Positions 24,722 to 33,338 of a stretch of DNA of 64,000 nucleotides are shown piece by piece; the first letter of the stretch is position 1, and the number at the start of each line of letters is the position of its first letter. Source of the DNA: Bog-473 sp963736525 (lineage in GTDB: Bacteria > Actinomycetota > Acidimicrobiia > Acidimicrobiales > RAAP-2); the NCBI GenBank assembly GCA_963736525.1, contig CAVTPF010000013.1, forward strand, positions 62,001 through 126,000. The letters run 5' to 3'. The translations under genes were made by a program, and so were the position numbers. The notes under the pieces were generated by a model. It saw nothing but the letters and a program-made list of their open reading frames with translations. It did not search any database and was not told the origin of the DNA.

Positions 24722-27463
24722 GTGAACCGATTACGAGCGCACATAGGACCCCTCTGGCCCTACGTCGTGCTGGTCGCCATTCCGACCGTCGCCTTCGTGC
24801 TGCCCGATCTCTTCGGTGGGCACCTCCTCATCACCGGCGACAACCTGCAACAGAATTACCCCCTCCGCGTCCTGGTCGGCTCCATGTTGCGCCACGGGCA
24901 GCTGCCCTTCTGGAACCAGTACATCTTCAGTGGCACACCCCTGATGGCCGATTTCAACGCGGGCGCGTTCTACCCCTTGACGGGGTTGTTCGCCGTCATG
25001 CCGGACCGGGCGGCCTGGCTGGCCACCGAGGTGATCGCGTTCTCGGCCATTGCCATCGGGATGTACGTCTTCCTGCGGGCGCTGGCCCTGTCGACGGCGG
25101 CCTGCATCCTCGGCGCCGCCACGTTCGCCTTTGCCGGGCCTGTCCTCAGCCAGGTCAATCACGTGGACATGACGGAAGGATTCGTGGCCATCCCGTGGAT
25201 GTTGCTGGCCGTCCTCCAGATCGTGCGCGACGGGCGGTGGCGCTGGTGCATCGTGCTCGGCATCGCCTACGCCACGGTCATCCTCGCGGGTGCACCCGAG
25301 GCGATGCTCGACGAGGCGTTGATGGTGATCGCCTTTGCCGCGTTGTCGGCGGGTGTGAGCCGCGCGCGTTGGTGGCGGGTGCTGTCGCGGTGCGCCGTCG
25401 GTGCGGCGCTGGCCCTCTCGTTGGCCGCCATTCAGTGGCTGCCGGGACTCGATGCCATCCGCAATTCCCAGCGGGGGAGCGGTGTCCTCGCGGCCGCCGG
25501 CAGCTACCCGACCCCGTTCAGCATCTTGGCCCTCGTGCCGTACCTCGACGGTGGCTACCAGCACCTCGGCGAAGTGCAGTTCTTCAGCCAGTACAACCTG
25601 CCCGAGGTCGGCATCTATCTCGGCGTGCTACCTCTCATCGCGCTGGTGACGCTGTTGCATCCTCGTTGGCCGAGCCGCATTCCCGCCCGTGACCGGCTCA
25701 CCTGGTACGGCGTCGGGCTCTTCGGGTACCTCCTGGCCCTCGGCTCGAACACGCCGCTGGAGCACCTGTTCAACAGCCTGCCGCTCTACGGGCATCAGCG
25801 ATTGCAGAGCCGCAACATGATCACCGTGGCCACGGCGGTCTGCGTGTTGTTCGCGGGCTGGATCGACCGGACCGAAGCACCCCGCCCGACCGATCGCCTG
25901 GTCCGTTACGACCGGATCGTGGCGCTGGTGCCCTTCGGTCTCGTCGCGGCACTGTCCGTGTGGGCGCTGGCGGCACCTGCGTCCATCGTCCACGTGTTCG
26001 CCGGTGTGCCGACGAACGTCTACATCACGGGAACCGTCCGCGAGGCCACGGTCACGGCCCTGGCCTTTTGCGCCGTCGCGGCCGCGATCGTGTGGATCCG
26101 GCCCCGGATGGGCACAATCCCCTGGGCGCGGTTGGCCGCGGCCTTCGTGGCGGTGGATCTCGGCCTGATAGCAGTCACGAGCCAACTCACGCAGACCCCG
26201 CCGAACGACCTGGTGTCGGGCACCACGCCGGTGGAGCAGCTGATGGCGGCGCACCTTGCACCGGGGGGGCGAATGGTCAACTACGACCCCCAGACCTATT
26301 CGAGCTACCCCGGCAGCCCGCAAGGCCCGCCTGACCTGAACATCATCCCGCAGCTGCCGTCGGTCTCCGGCTACGCATCCATCGTCAACGGGAACTACGA
26401 ATCGGTCACCCACACCCACGAGCAGGACGACCTGGACATCGGCCAGCTCGCCTCGGGCACGCTGGACCGGTTGGACCTCCAGGAGGTCGTGTCCGTCCCC
26501 GAGTACTTCCTCGTCCCGCTGGAATCCGAGCCGCGGTCCATCGGCGACGTCCAACCGGTGTCCGAGCACTTCGGAGCAGATCCGGTCCTGCCTCGCGGCT
26601 ACGGCACCACCTTCAACGAGACGGCCTATCCCTTCTACCCCGGGCCACGACCGTCGTTGGGCGCCGGCCGGACCGAGTCGTGGTTCTTCGGGGAGTCGCT
26701 GACGCCCGGGGCGGCCACCCTGCTCCTCGCCCGGGCTGCCGGCCCGGGCACCGTCGTCCGCGTCGGGACACTGTCCGCCGACGGCTCGACGCGCTGGGCC
26801 GGCCCCGTTTCGGTGCCCGCCGGGTCGAGCCGCACGACCGTCCAGCTGCCCCCGGGGCCCGCCGTCGGGTTGTCGGTCGCTGTGATCGGAGGAACCCTCC
26901 CGTCCCACCGGGTGGTCATCTCCGTCGCCGGCGAGGCGTACGAGCTCGGGGGGGCGCTCTCCTCCGCGCTCGTCCCCGGCCCGTGGCGCCTGGCCGGCCT
27001 GTCGCAGGGGTACGCGGTATTCACCTCGCGCGCGATACCCGTGCCCATATCCGCGGCAACTGTCGCCGGGCGGCCACTGCCGGTCCAGGTTGTCTCGAGC
27101 ACGACGAAGTCCGAGGAGGTCCGGGTGGACGCGCCGGTGCCGACGACGGTCGTCCGGGCCGTGGCGTGGGACTCGGGATGGACGGGCTCGGTCTCGGTCG
27201 ACGGGGGCACGGCGCACAGCATCTCCGTCATCCCGTTCGAATTGGTGCAGCAGGTTCGCATCCCGGCCGGGAGAGATGTTGTGACGTTCCGCTACCGGCC
27301 GCCGCACCTTCTGCTGGCGAGCGTGCTGAGCCTCGGCGCAACCGCGACCCTGCTCGTCCTGCTGGGAGGATGGCTCGTGCGACGGCGACGATCCGTCGGT
27401 GCCCCCGAGGCAGTGGAGCCGACCGAGACGATCGCCACCGCCGTGCCTGAGCACGTCGGCTGA
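24722..27463 (+). CDS. YfhO-like large membrane protein (GT-C type)
   Basis: A 913-residue protein with about twelve hydrophobic segments in the first 480 residues and a long extracytoplasmic part that ends in a last membrane helix near residue 865. The first loop has LLITGDNLQQNYPLRVLV and HGQLPFWNQYIFSGTPLMAD, which match the YfhO family; YfhO proteins attach sugars to teichoic acids or other surface polymers via lipid carriers. The GTG at 24722 follows GGAAGG, while the longer frame upstream is a shadow of sqdB. Being 130 bases downstream of sqdB, it could be co-transcribed and act on a sulfoquinovose- or mannose-containing surface glycan; that is speculation. Confidence 0.83.
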   Translation: MNRLRAHIGPLWPYVVLVAIPTVAFVLPDLFGGHLLITGDNLQQNYPLRVLVGSMLRHGQLPFWNQYIFSGTPLMADFNAGAFYPLTGLFAVMPDRAAWLATEVIAFSAIAIGMYVFLRALALSTAACILGAATFAFAGPVLSQVNHVDMTEGFVAIPWMLLAVLQIVRDGRWRWCIVLGIAYATVILAGAPEAMLDEALMVIAFAALSAGVSRARWWRVLSRCAVGAALALSLAAIQWLPGLDAIRNSQRGSGVLAAAGSYPTPFSILALVPYLDGGYQHLGEVQFFSQYNLPEVGIYLGVLPLIALVTLLHPRWPSRIPARDRLTWYGVGLFGYLLALGSNTPLEHLFNSLPLYGHQRLQSRNMITVATAVCVLFAGWIDRTEAPRPTDRLVRYDRIVALVPFGLVAALSVWALAAPASIVHVFAGVPTNVYITGTVREATVTALAFCAVAAAIVWIRPRMGTIPWARLAAAFVAVDLGLIAVTSQLTQTPPNDLVSGTTPVEQLMAAHLAPGGRMVNYDPQTYSSYPGSPQGPPDLNIIPQLPSVSGYASIVNGNYESVTHTHEQDDLDIGQLASGTLDRLDLQEVVSVPEYFLVPLESEPRSIGDVQPVSEHFGADPVLPRGYGTTFNETAYPFYPGPRPSLGAGRTESWFFGESLTPGAATLLLARAAGPGTVVRVGTLSADGSTRWAGPVSVPAGSSRTTVQLPPGPAVGLSVAVIGGTLPSHRVVISVAGEAYELGGALSSALVPGPWRLAGLSQGYAVFTSRAIPVPISAATVAGRPLPVQVVSSTTKSEEVRVDAPVPTTVVRAVAWDSGWTGSVSVDGGTAHSISVIPFELVQQVRIPAGRDVVTFRYRPPHLLLASVLSLGATATLLVLLGGWLVRRRRSVGAPEAVEPTETIATAVPEHVG

Positions 27464-27506
27464 GGCGCACGATCACCCACGGGCCGCCGCCACCGGCCGT
27501 CCGGGC

Positions 27507-28478
27507 TCAGCAGAACGGGTGCACGAGGGAGAGCAGGAACTCTCCATCGTCCGCGCCCCACATCTCCTCCACCACGAACCCGGCCTCGGAGAGCTCGCGC
27601 TCGATGCGTTCGGGGGTGAATTTGGCGCTGATCTCGGTCAGGAGATCTTCGCCCCGGTCGAAGCGCACGGTGATGCCGGCGCCGGAGAGTGACACCTCCG
27701 TCGCCTCTTCGGCCCGGAGCCGCATCTCGATCCACTGCTCGCTCTCATTCCAGAGCGCGACGTGCCGGAAGAGGTCGGGGTCGAAGTCGCCGCCCAGCCG
27801 CTCGTTCAGGACGTGGAGCACGTTGCGATTGAAGTCCGCCGTGACGCCGGCCGAGTCGTCGTAGGCGGCAACCAGTCGGCTCGGGTCCTTGACCAGATCG
27901 GTCCCGAGCAGCAGCGAGTCGTCGCTCGACATGATGCAGTTCAAGTCGAAGAGGAACCGGGCCCGTTGCGCGGGGTCGAGGTTGCCGATCGTCCCGCCCA
28001 AGAAGGCGACCATCCGCCGACCACCGGTCGGGATCTCGGCGAGATGGTGGTGGAAGTCGCCGATGACCAGGTGGACGTCGAGCGCCCCGTATTCCTGGGA
28101 CAACGTCGTGGCGGCGCTGCGCAGGAACTCGTCGCTGACGTCGAAGGGGACGTAGCGCGACAGGTGGCCCGCATCCTGCAGCGCGGTCAACAGCACACGG
28201 GTCTTGTCACAGGCGCCGGCACCGAGCTCGACGAGCGTGTCGGCCTTGGACAGCTCGGCGATGGCGGCGGCGTGCTCCTCCAGGAGCGCACGCTCCGCTC
28301 TCGTGGGGTAGTACTCGGGCAGCTGCGTGATCTCCTCGAAGAGCCGGCTGCCGCGCTCGTCGTAGAACCAGACCGGGGGAAGGGACTTCTCGGCGCCCTG
28401 CAGTCCCCGCAACGCGTCGGTCCGCATCTGGCTCCGCACCTCTTCAGGGGAGAGGTGTACGTCAATCGTGTAGGCCAT
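27507..28478 (-). CDS. egtD: L-histidine N-alpha-methyltransferase (ergothioneine)
   Basis: A 323-residue EgtD, which trimethylates histidine to hercynine with S-adenosylmethionine, the first step of ergothioneine synthesis. Family blocks visible are PVWFYDERGSRLFEEITQLP near residue 36, the SAM motif VELGAGACDKTRVLL near residue 84, FLGGTIGNLDP near residue 161, and LLLGTDLVKDP near residue 192. The C-terminal FLLSLVHPFC is also typical. It begins three bases after egtB ends, so the pair forms an operon. Length matches the family. Confidence 0.95.
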   Translation of the reverse strand: MAYTIDVHLSPEEVRSQMRTDALRGLQGAEKSLPPVWFYDERGSRLFEEITQLPEYYPTRAERALLEEHAAAIAELSKADTLVELGAGACDKTRVLLTALQDAGHLSRYVPFDVSDEFLRSAATTLSQEYGALDVHLVIGDFHHHLAEIPTGGRRMVAFLGGTIGNLDPAQRARFLFDLNCIMSSDDSLLLGTDLVKDPSRLVAAYDDSAGVTADFNRNVLHVLNERLGGDFDPDLFRHVALWNESEQWIEMRLRAEEATEVSLSGAGITVRFDRGEDLLTEISAKFTPERIERELSEAGFVVEEMWGADDGEFLLSLVHPFC

Positions 28479-28481
28479 GGC

Positions 28482-29756
28482 TCAGGGATCCCTGGCCAGT
28501 CGCACACCGCCGAAAGCCCAGCGGGCACCGGGCGGGAAGAAGTTGCGATACGTCGGTCGGACGTGGCCCGCCGGCGTCGCGCAGCACCCGCCTCGGAGCA
28601 CGTACTGGCTCACCATGAACTTGCCGTTGTACTCGCCGACCGCGCCGGGAGCAGCGCGGAAGCCCGGGTAGGGCGAGTACGCGCTCGACGTCCACTCCCA
28701 GGTATCGCCGAAGATGCCGTTGGTGGAGATGGCGGGCCTCGGGTGCGGCGCGGCTCGGGAGAAGAAGTCGTCGTCGAGCAGGTTGGCGCCATCGCCGTGT
28801 GACGCCGCGATCGTCTCCCACTCCGACTCGGTCGGCAGTCGCATGCCTGTCCAATGAGCGAAGGCGTCCGCCTCGTAGTAGCTGACGTGGCAGACCGGCT
28901 CGTCGGGGTCCACCGGTCGCAGCCCCGAGAGCGTGAACTGCATCCACCGATCGGGGTGATCGGGGTCGCGCGACCAGTACAGCGGTGCCTCCCAATTCTG
29001 CGCGTTCACGACGGCCCACCCGTCGGAGAGCCAGAACTCGGGCCGGCCGTAGCCGTCGTGCTCCATGAAGGAGAGCCACTCGCCGCAGGTGACCGGCCGG
29101 TCGGCCAGCGCGAAGGGAGTCAGATGCACGGTGTGCACCGGGAATTCGTTGTCGAAGCCGAAGCCCTGGCCGCGGTGGCCGATCTCGACCGGGCCGCCCG
29201 CGTGCTCGATCCACCCGGCCTTCGGTGGGTGGATCCCCGCGCTGTCCACACCGGACGTCAGGTATGCAGGGTGCAGCGGGTTCCGCGACAGCACGTGCTT
29301 GATGTCCATGAGCAAGAGCTCCTGGTGCTGTTGCTCATGATGGAGGCCCAAGGTGATCAGCTCCGCCAGTCCGGGCTGACCCGGTTCCCGGAGGAGTGCC
29401 TCCATGGCGGCGTCGACGTGGAGGCGATAGCGAGAGATCTCTTCGATGCCGGGCCGCGACAGGAACCCGCGCTCGGGCCGCGGATGGCGGGCGCCGACCG
29501 CTTCGTAGTACGAGTTGAAGACGTACCCGTAGGCGTCGTCGAAGGCGCGGTAGGCCGGCTGGTACTCCAAGAGGATGAAGGTCTCGAAGAACCAGGTGAC
29601 GTGGGCCCGGTGCCACTTCGTCGGGCTCACGTCGGGCATGGTCTGCACCGTCTGATCCTCCGCGCTGAGGACCGAGGCCAGGCGCTCGGTGGTCGCCCGC
29701 ACGCGCGTGTACTCCTCGAGGAGGTTGGACGGCGTTCCTCGACCGCTCATCTCCAT
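28482..29756 (-). CDS. egtB: Hercynine sulfoxide synthase EgtB
   Basis: A 424-residue non-heme iron enzyme joining hercynine to a thiol (gamma-glutamylcysteine or cysteine) and forming the sulfoxide. The N-terminal DinB-like domain has KWHRAHVTWFFETFIL near residue 45 and the iron motif HxxxHxE in HHEQQHQELLLMDIKH near residue 137. The FGE-sulfatase-like domain runs from about residue 165 to the end, with RLPTESEWETIAA near residue 307 and FGDTWEWTSS near residue 348. ATG at 29756, with an AAGGGACGG ribosome site, is preferred to an upstream start. No egtA, egtC or egtE lies nearby. Confidence 0.93.
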   Translation of the reverse strand: MEMSGRGTPSNLLEEYTRVRATTERLASVLSAEDQTVQTMPDVSPTKWHRAHVTWFFETFILLEYQPAYRAFDDAYGYVFNSYYEAVGARHPRPERGFLSRPGIEEISRYRLHVDAAMEALLREPGQPGLAELITLGLHHEQQHQELLLMDIKHVLSRNPLHPAYLTSGVDSAGIHPPKAGWIEHAGGPVEIGHRGQGFGFDNEFPVHTVHLTPFALADRPVTCGEWLSFMEHDGYGRPEFWLSDGWAVVNAQNWEAPLYWSRDPDHPDRWMQFTLSGLRPVDPDEPVCHVSYYEADAFAHWTGMRLPTESEWETIAASHGDGANLLDDDFFSRAAPHPRPAISTNGIFGDTWEWTSSAYSPYPGFRAAPGAVGEYNGKFMVSQYVLRGGCCATPAGHVRPTYRNFFPPGARWAFGGVRLARDP

Positions 29757-29833
29757 CTGATCCGTCCCTTCGCGACCCCACCCGGAGCGGTCGCACGCTG
29801 GCTGCACGGCTGCGGTTCACCCTACCCAGGTGA

Positions 29834-29870
29834 GGCCCGAATCAGACGCGTTCTCCCATTTTTTCGGGCC
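29834..29870. promoter_or_regulatory. Inverted repeat upstream of egtB
   Basis: GGCCCGAA (29834-29841) and TTCGGGCC (29863-29870) are perfect 8-base arms separated by 21 bases, 78 bases upstream of the egtB start and downstream of the ABC permease. It could be an operator for egtBD or an end signal for the ABC operon. The T-run lies inside, not after, the repeat. Confidence 0.35.
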
Positions 29871-29977
29871 AAAGCAGGAAGGACGGGCACAAGGGACTGG
29901 GCATCGGCTTGCCGGGAGCCTCGTTCCTTGGACGCTCAGGCTTCGTTCCCGTCGCCGAGACGCGGGCCAGGACCCGA

Positions 29978-30889
29978 TCAGGCCAGGACCCGGCGCCGGA
30001 AGTTCCGCAAGCCGAGGGTCAGGAAGATGACGCTGAAGGCGACGATGGCGGGGTAGATCACGTAGAGGTGCATGTGGGCCGCGTTGGTGAAGGCAGCTCG
30101 CATGCCGTCGTTGATGTAGATGAGGGGGTTGACGAGCACGATGATCTGGAGCCAGTGGACGGCGCCGACCTTCACCGGTGCCAGCCTGGTCCACTGGTAG
30201 TAGGTGCCGCCGAGGAATGTGATCGGCAACACGATGAACCCGAACATCAGGCCGATGTTCCGCGGCTCGAACGAGGTGCCCAAGAGCAGGCCGAGCGAGG
30301 CCATGCAAAGGCACGACAGGGGGACGAGCGTCACGATGAGCAGCCAGTGCAGGTTGATGTGGGCCTCGACGCCGGCGGCATGGACGACCGACGCGATGGG
30401 CAGCACGATGGCCGCCGAAATCAGCCCCTGGGCGCCGCCGGAGATCACCTTGGACATGGCGACGAGCCAAATGGGGCAGGGTGCCTGGACCCGGTCCTCT
30501 ATTTCGAAGGTGAAGCCGAATTCCTGTGCGAGTTGCATGGCGACGGCCTGGATCCCCTGGAACATGATCGACAGCCCCACGACGCCCGGCACCAGCACCG
30601 TGGCGAACGCCGACTCCGCGCCGGGGATGCCACTGGCGGCACCGATGCCCTGGCCGATCTTGGGGAAGACGTAGAGGAAGACGAAGCACAGCAGGAACGG
30701 CTGGACGAGGGTGCGGATGGTGAATTCGAACTTGTGCTTCCACAGGACGACCAGGTCGCGCAGGATCAGCGCGCGCAGGGACGTCCAGCTGGCGGCGGTG
30801 GCGGAGCGGGTGGGCCGCAGGTCGACGTGCCGAGAGCCGGCCGGGCCGAAGGTGGGTGCCGAGACCGGACCCGAGGTCGCGGTGGTCAT
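29978..30889 (-). CDS. ABC-2 type transporter permease (DrrB-like)
   Basis: A 303-residue permease of the ABC-2/DrrB drug-exporter type with six hydrophobic segments: near residues 55-75, 98-120, 145-170, 180-200, 205-225 and 270-290. Typical segments are VLVPGVVGLSIMFQGIQAV and GFIVLPITFLGGTYYQW, the latter being the conserved CLV-like region of this family. The N-terminal 50 residues are cytoplasmic and low-complexity. Its ATG overlaps the stop of the ATPase gene by one base. It acts with the ATPase as an exporter in the cytoplasmic membrane, probably for a hydrophobic compound. Confidence 0.92.
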   Translation of the reverse strand: MTTATSGPVSAPTFGPAGSRHVDLRPTRSATAASWTSLRALILRDLVVLWKHKFEFTIRTLVQPFLLCFVFLYVFPKIGQGIGAASGIPGAESAFATVLVPGVVGLSIMFQGIQAVAMQLAQEFGFTFEIEDRVQAPCPIWLVAMSKVISGGAQGLISAAIVLPIASVVHAAGVEAHINLHWLLIVTLVPLSCLCMASLGLLLGTSFEPRNIGLMFGFIVLPITFLGGTYYQWTRLAPVKVGAVHWLQIIVLVNPLIYINDGMRAAFTNAAHMHLYVIYPAIVAFSVIFLTLGLRNFRRRVLA

Positions 30890-31887
30890 CAGTCGCGCAG
30901 CTCCTTCCCCGTCAGCCCGATGAAGACCGTCTCCAGTGTCGGTTCGGCGACCGACACGTCGGCGAGCGAGATGTCAGCCGACTCGGATGCCTCGACGACG
31001 CGCGGCACGAGGCGGTCGGTGCCGCTGATCTGCAGCTCGACACCGCCGGGGATGGGTCGCGTGCGGGTGACCCCCCCCAGGCGGGAGCGGAAGGCCTCAC
31101 CGAGCTGCTCGGCGTCACCCGAGGCCTTGACGGTCACGATGGTGTCCGCCCCCACACTGCGCTTGAGTTCGGCCGGAGTGTCGAGGGCGAGGATCTTGCC
31201 GTGGTCCATGATGGCCACGCGATCACACAGCCTGTCCGCCTCCTCCATGTAGTGCGTCGTGAGGAGGATCGTCTGCCCCTCGTCGTTCAGGCCGCCCAGC
31301 AGTTCCCACAGGGCCAGACGGCCCTGTGGGTCGAGGCCCGCGGTGGGCTCGTCGAGGAACAGGACGGCCGGCCGGTGGAAGATGGCGCGGGCCACCATGA
31401 GGCGTTGGGCCATCCCGCCCGAGAGCGCGTACACGGACGCCTTGGCGAATCTGTTGAGCTGGAACCTCTCGAGGAGCTCGTCCGCCGTCTGGCGGCATTC
31501 CCTCGCGCCCATGCCGAACAGGCGCCCGTGGAAGTAGAGGTTCTCCCACGGCGTCAGCTGTCGATCCAAGGTGTTCTGCTGGGACACGACGCCGATGATC
31601 TGCTTGACCAGTGTCGGGTGGCGGACGACGTCGATGGCGCCTACGAACGCCTGCCCTCCGGTGGGCATGACCCGCGTCGTGAGCACGCCGACCGTTGTGG
31701 TCTTGCCGGCACCGTTGGGGCCGAGGAGCCCGAACACCTCGCCCGTTCCCACGCGGAGGCTCAGTTCGTCGACGGCGCGGAAATCCGTGCCCCGGTAGGT
31801 CTTCGTGAGGCCCACGGTCTCGATGATCGGCGCGCCCGGGCCCGGAACTGCGCCGTCGAGCGACGGTGTGGCGGTGGTCGTGGTCAT
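30889..31887 (-). CDS. ABC transporter ATP-binding protein (DrrA-like)
   Basis: A 332-residue ATPase of the DrrA/daunorubicin-resistance type. The Walker A motif GPNGAGKTT is at residues 56-64, the signature LSGGMAQR near residue 160, Walker B LFLDEPTAGLDPQG near residues 175-189, and the switch His in LLTTHYMEEADRL near residue 212. The last 95 residues form the DUF4162-like C-terminal domain of this group. The true start is the ATG at 31887; upstream frame is a shadow of padR. It is in one operon with the PadR regulator (34-base gap) and the permease (1-base overlap). Confidence 0.94.
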   Translation of the reverse strand: MTTTTATPSLDGAVPGPGAPIIETVGLTKTYRGTDFRAVDELSLRVGTGEVFGLLGPNGAGKTTTVGVLTTRVMPTGGQAFVGAIDVVRHPTLVKQIIGVVSQQNTLDRQLTPWENLYFHGRLFGMGARECRQTADELLERFQLNRFAKASVYALSGGMAQRLMVARAIFHRPAVLFLDEPTAGLDPQGRLALWELLGGLNDEGQTILLTTHYMEEADRLCDRVAIMDHGKILALDTPAELKRSVGADTIVTVKASGDAEQLGEAFRSRLGGVTRTRPIPGGVELQISGTDRLVPRVVEASESADISLADVSVAEPTLETVFIGLTGKELRD

Positions 31888-31921
31888 GCCTGCTCGTTCA
31901 CAGTACCGGCCGGCGGGGCCG

Positions 31922-32509
31922 TCAGTCCTCGGCGAGGATCTGGTACAGCTCCTTGCGAGCCTTCTGGACGACCGCGATGCCACGCTCGATCTGGCTCTTC
32001 TCGCCCGCGCCCGCGAGCTGCTTGGCGGCACTCATGAGCTGGCCGACGCCGACGCGCAGGGTCCGGACCTCGTTGTCCGCCTCTCCGGCCGCCTCCCAGG
32101 GGAGCGCGGCCTTCTGGGCCTCTGCCCGGCCCGCATCGGTGAGGGCGTAGGTTCGGCTGCCCTCGATCTCGGAGGACTGCACCATGCCCTCGTCCTCGAG
32201 CATCTGGAGGTGCGGGTACACCGAGCCGGGGCTCGGGCGCCACAGGCCCCCGCTCATCTCCTCGAGCCGACGCATGACCTCGTACCCGTGGGCCGGTTCG
32301 TCGCGCAGGGCGATCAAAATGGCGGTCCGGATGGCGCCGCGTGGCATTCGCCGCCCCCCGCCCCATCCGCCGCGCTCGCCGCCCCAGCGGCGGCGGGGAC
32401 CCCGCATGCCGCGCCCGGCGAAGAAGTGGTCGTGCAGATGGTCGCGGTCGTGCTCGTGGTCGTGCGGATGATCGTGTTGTTCGTGGTGGTGGTCACGGTC
32501 GTGTCCCAT
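31922..32509 (-). CDS. PadR-family regulator with His-rich N-terminus
   Basis: A 195-residue PadR repressor. The winged helix is near residues 57-120, with RTAILIALRDEPAHGYEVMR and GLWRPSPGSVYPHLQMLEDE, the family hallmark; helices after residue 130 form the dimer arm. The first 28 residues contain twelve histidines with many Asp and Glu, followed by a Gly/Arg linker. This extension is absent from ordinary PadR proteins and may bind Zn, Ni or Cu. It precedes and probably represses the ABC exporter operon. An operator-like palindrome lies 125 bases upstream. Confidence 0.92.
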   Translation of the reverse strand: MGHDRDHHHEQHDHPHDHEHDRDHLHDHFFAGRGMRGPRRRWGGERGGWGGGRRMPRGAIRTAILIALRDEPAHGYEVMRRLEEMSGGLWRPSPGSVYPHLQMLEDEGMVQSSEIEGSRTYALTDAGRAEAQKAALPWEAAGEADNEVRTLRVGVGQLMSAAKQLAGAGEKSQIERGIAVVQKARKELYQILAED

Positions 32510-32633
32510 TGGTCACTCCTTTGTCTGTGCTTTGCCTGTGGTCCGCTGGACTCGGGTCCGCTGCTGTCTCGGTCTCGGCGGTCCGGCTCGCCCTGTGAAC
32601 GGGGATCCGGTCTGCGTCTTTGTGGAAGACTAA

Positions 32634-32654
32634 TGATATATCGGGATATGTCAA
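32634..32654 (-). promoter_or_regulatory. padR operon promoter and operator
   Basis: A 20-base near-perfect palindrome TGATATATCGGGATATGTCA (32634-32653) has perfect inner arms ATATC/GATAT around GG. On the reverse strand its edge forms a perfect -35 box TTGACA (32654-32649), with TAGTCT 16 bases further as a weak -10. A bound PadR dimer would cover the promoter, as in LmrR-type autoregulation. The rest of 32510-32802 shows no gene. Confidence 0.6.
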
Positions 32655-32802
32655 GTAGGTATCCTATGTGGGGGGGGCGGCCCGAGCACGGTCGGGGAGG
32701 TCGGCTGTGGGGGTGCGAACCCCCGGCACGACCGGTGGCGACGGCGTGCAGCGGAGGATGGCGGGGTGGGAGGTGGAGGGCCGGGGGCGGACGCAGGGGG
32801 AG

Positions 32803-33294
32803 TCAGTGGAGGCGGATCAGGTTCCCCGTGATCAGGCCGGCGGCGTCCGACGCCAGGTGGGCGATGACCTCCGCCACCTGCCGGGGGGTGGCCACGCGTC
32901 GGCCGGCGGACCGGGCCGCGGAGGCCGTCTTCGGGTTGATCCACCCGGTATCGGTGAGGGGAGGGTGCACGACGTTGGCGGTGACGCCGTACGGGGCGAG
33001 CTCGGTGGCCGCGCTCATTGTGAGGTCGACCTGAGCCGCCTTGGCGGCCCCGTAGGAGACCTCCTCGGGGAACCCGGCGCCCTCACCGGAGGTCAGGCCG
33101 ATGATGCGACCTCAGTGGCCGTCCCGGGCCATGTGGCGGCCGGCGAATTCGGTGATCAGCAGGGCCGCGGCCCGAGCGTCGACGGCCATGACCTGGTCGA
33201 ACGTGGAGGCCGTGAGCGGCGCCTGGGCGACGCCGATGCCGTGGTTCGCTCCCGTGACGATCGCTACCCGCGATTCGACGCACGGCTCGACCAT
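32803..33294 (-). pseudogene. Short-chain dehydrogenase pseudogene
   Basis: A decayed SDR gene. From the ATG at 33294 the frame gives SRVAIVTGANHGIG, the start of a Rossmann fold, and then jumps at about 33231 directly to APLTASTFDQVMAVDARAAA, which normally lies some 85 residues later, so the central part including NNAG is deleted in frame. At 33114-33112 the codon that should be Trp is TGA, and the same frame resumes as GRIIGLTSGEGAGFPEE, the YGAAKAAQ active-site helix and GLITGNLIRLH to the stop. With both lesions it cannot make a working enzyme. Close relatives elsewhere would be about 250 residues. Confidence 0.85.
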
Positions 33295-33338
33295 GGCGGC
33301 GCTGGGCACCCGACCCTGACGTCGTCGGCCGCCGCCGC

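Noticed and set aside
33112..33114. TGA in the SDR as a selenocysteine codon
   Set aside because: The residue at this place in relatives is Trp, no SECIS-like element is evident, and the gene also has a large internal deletion.
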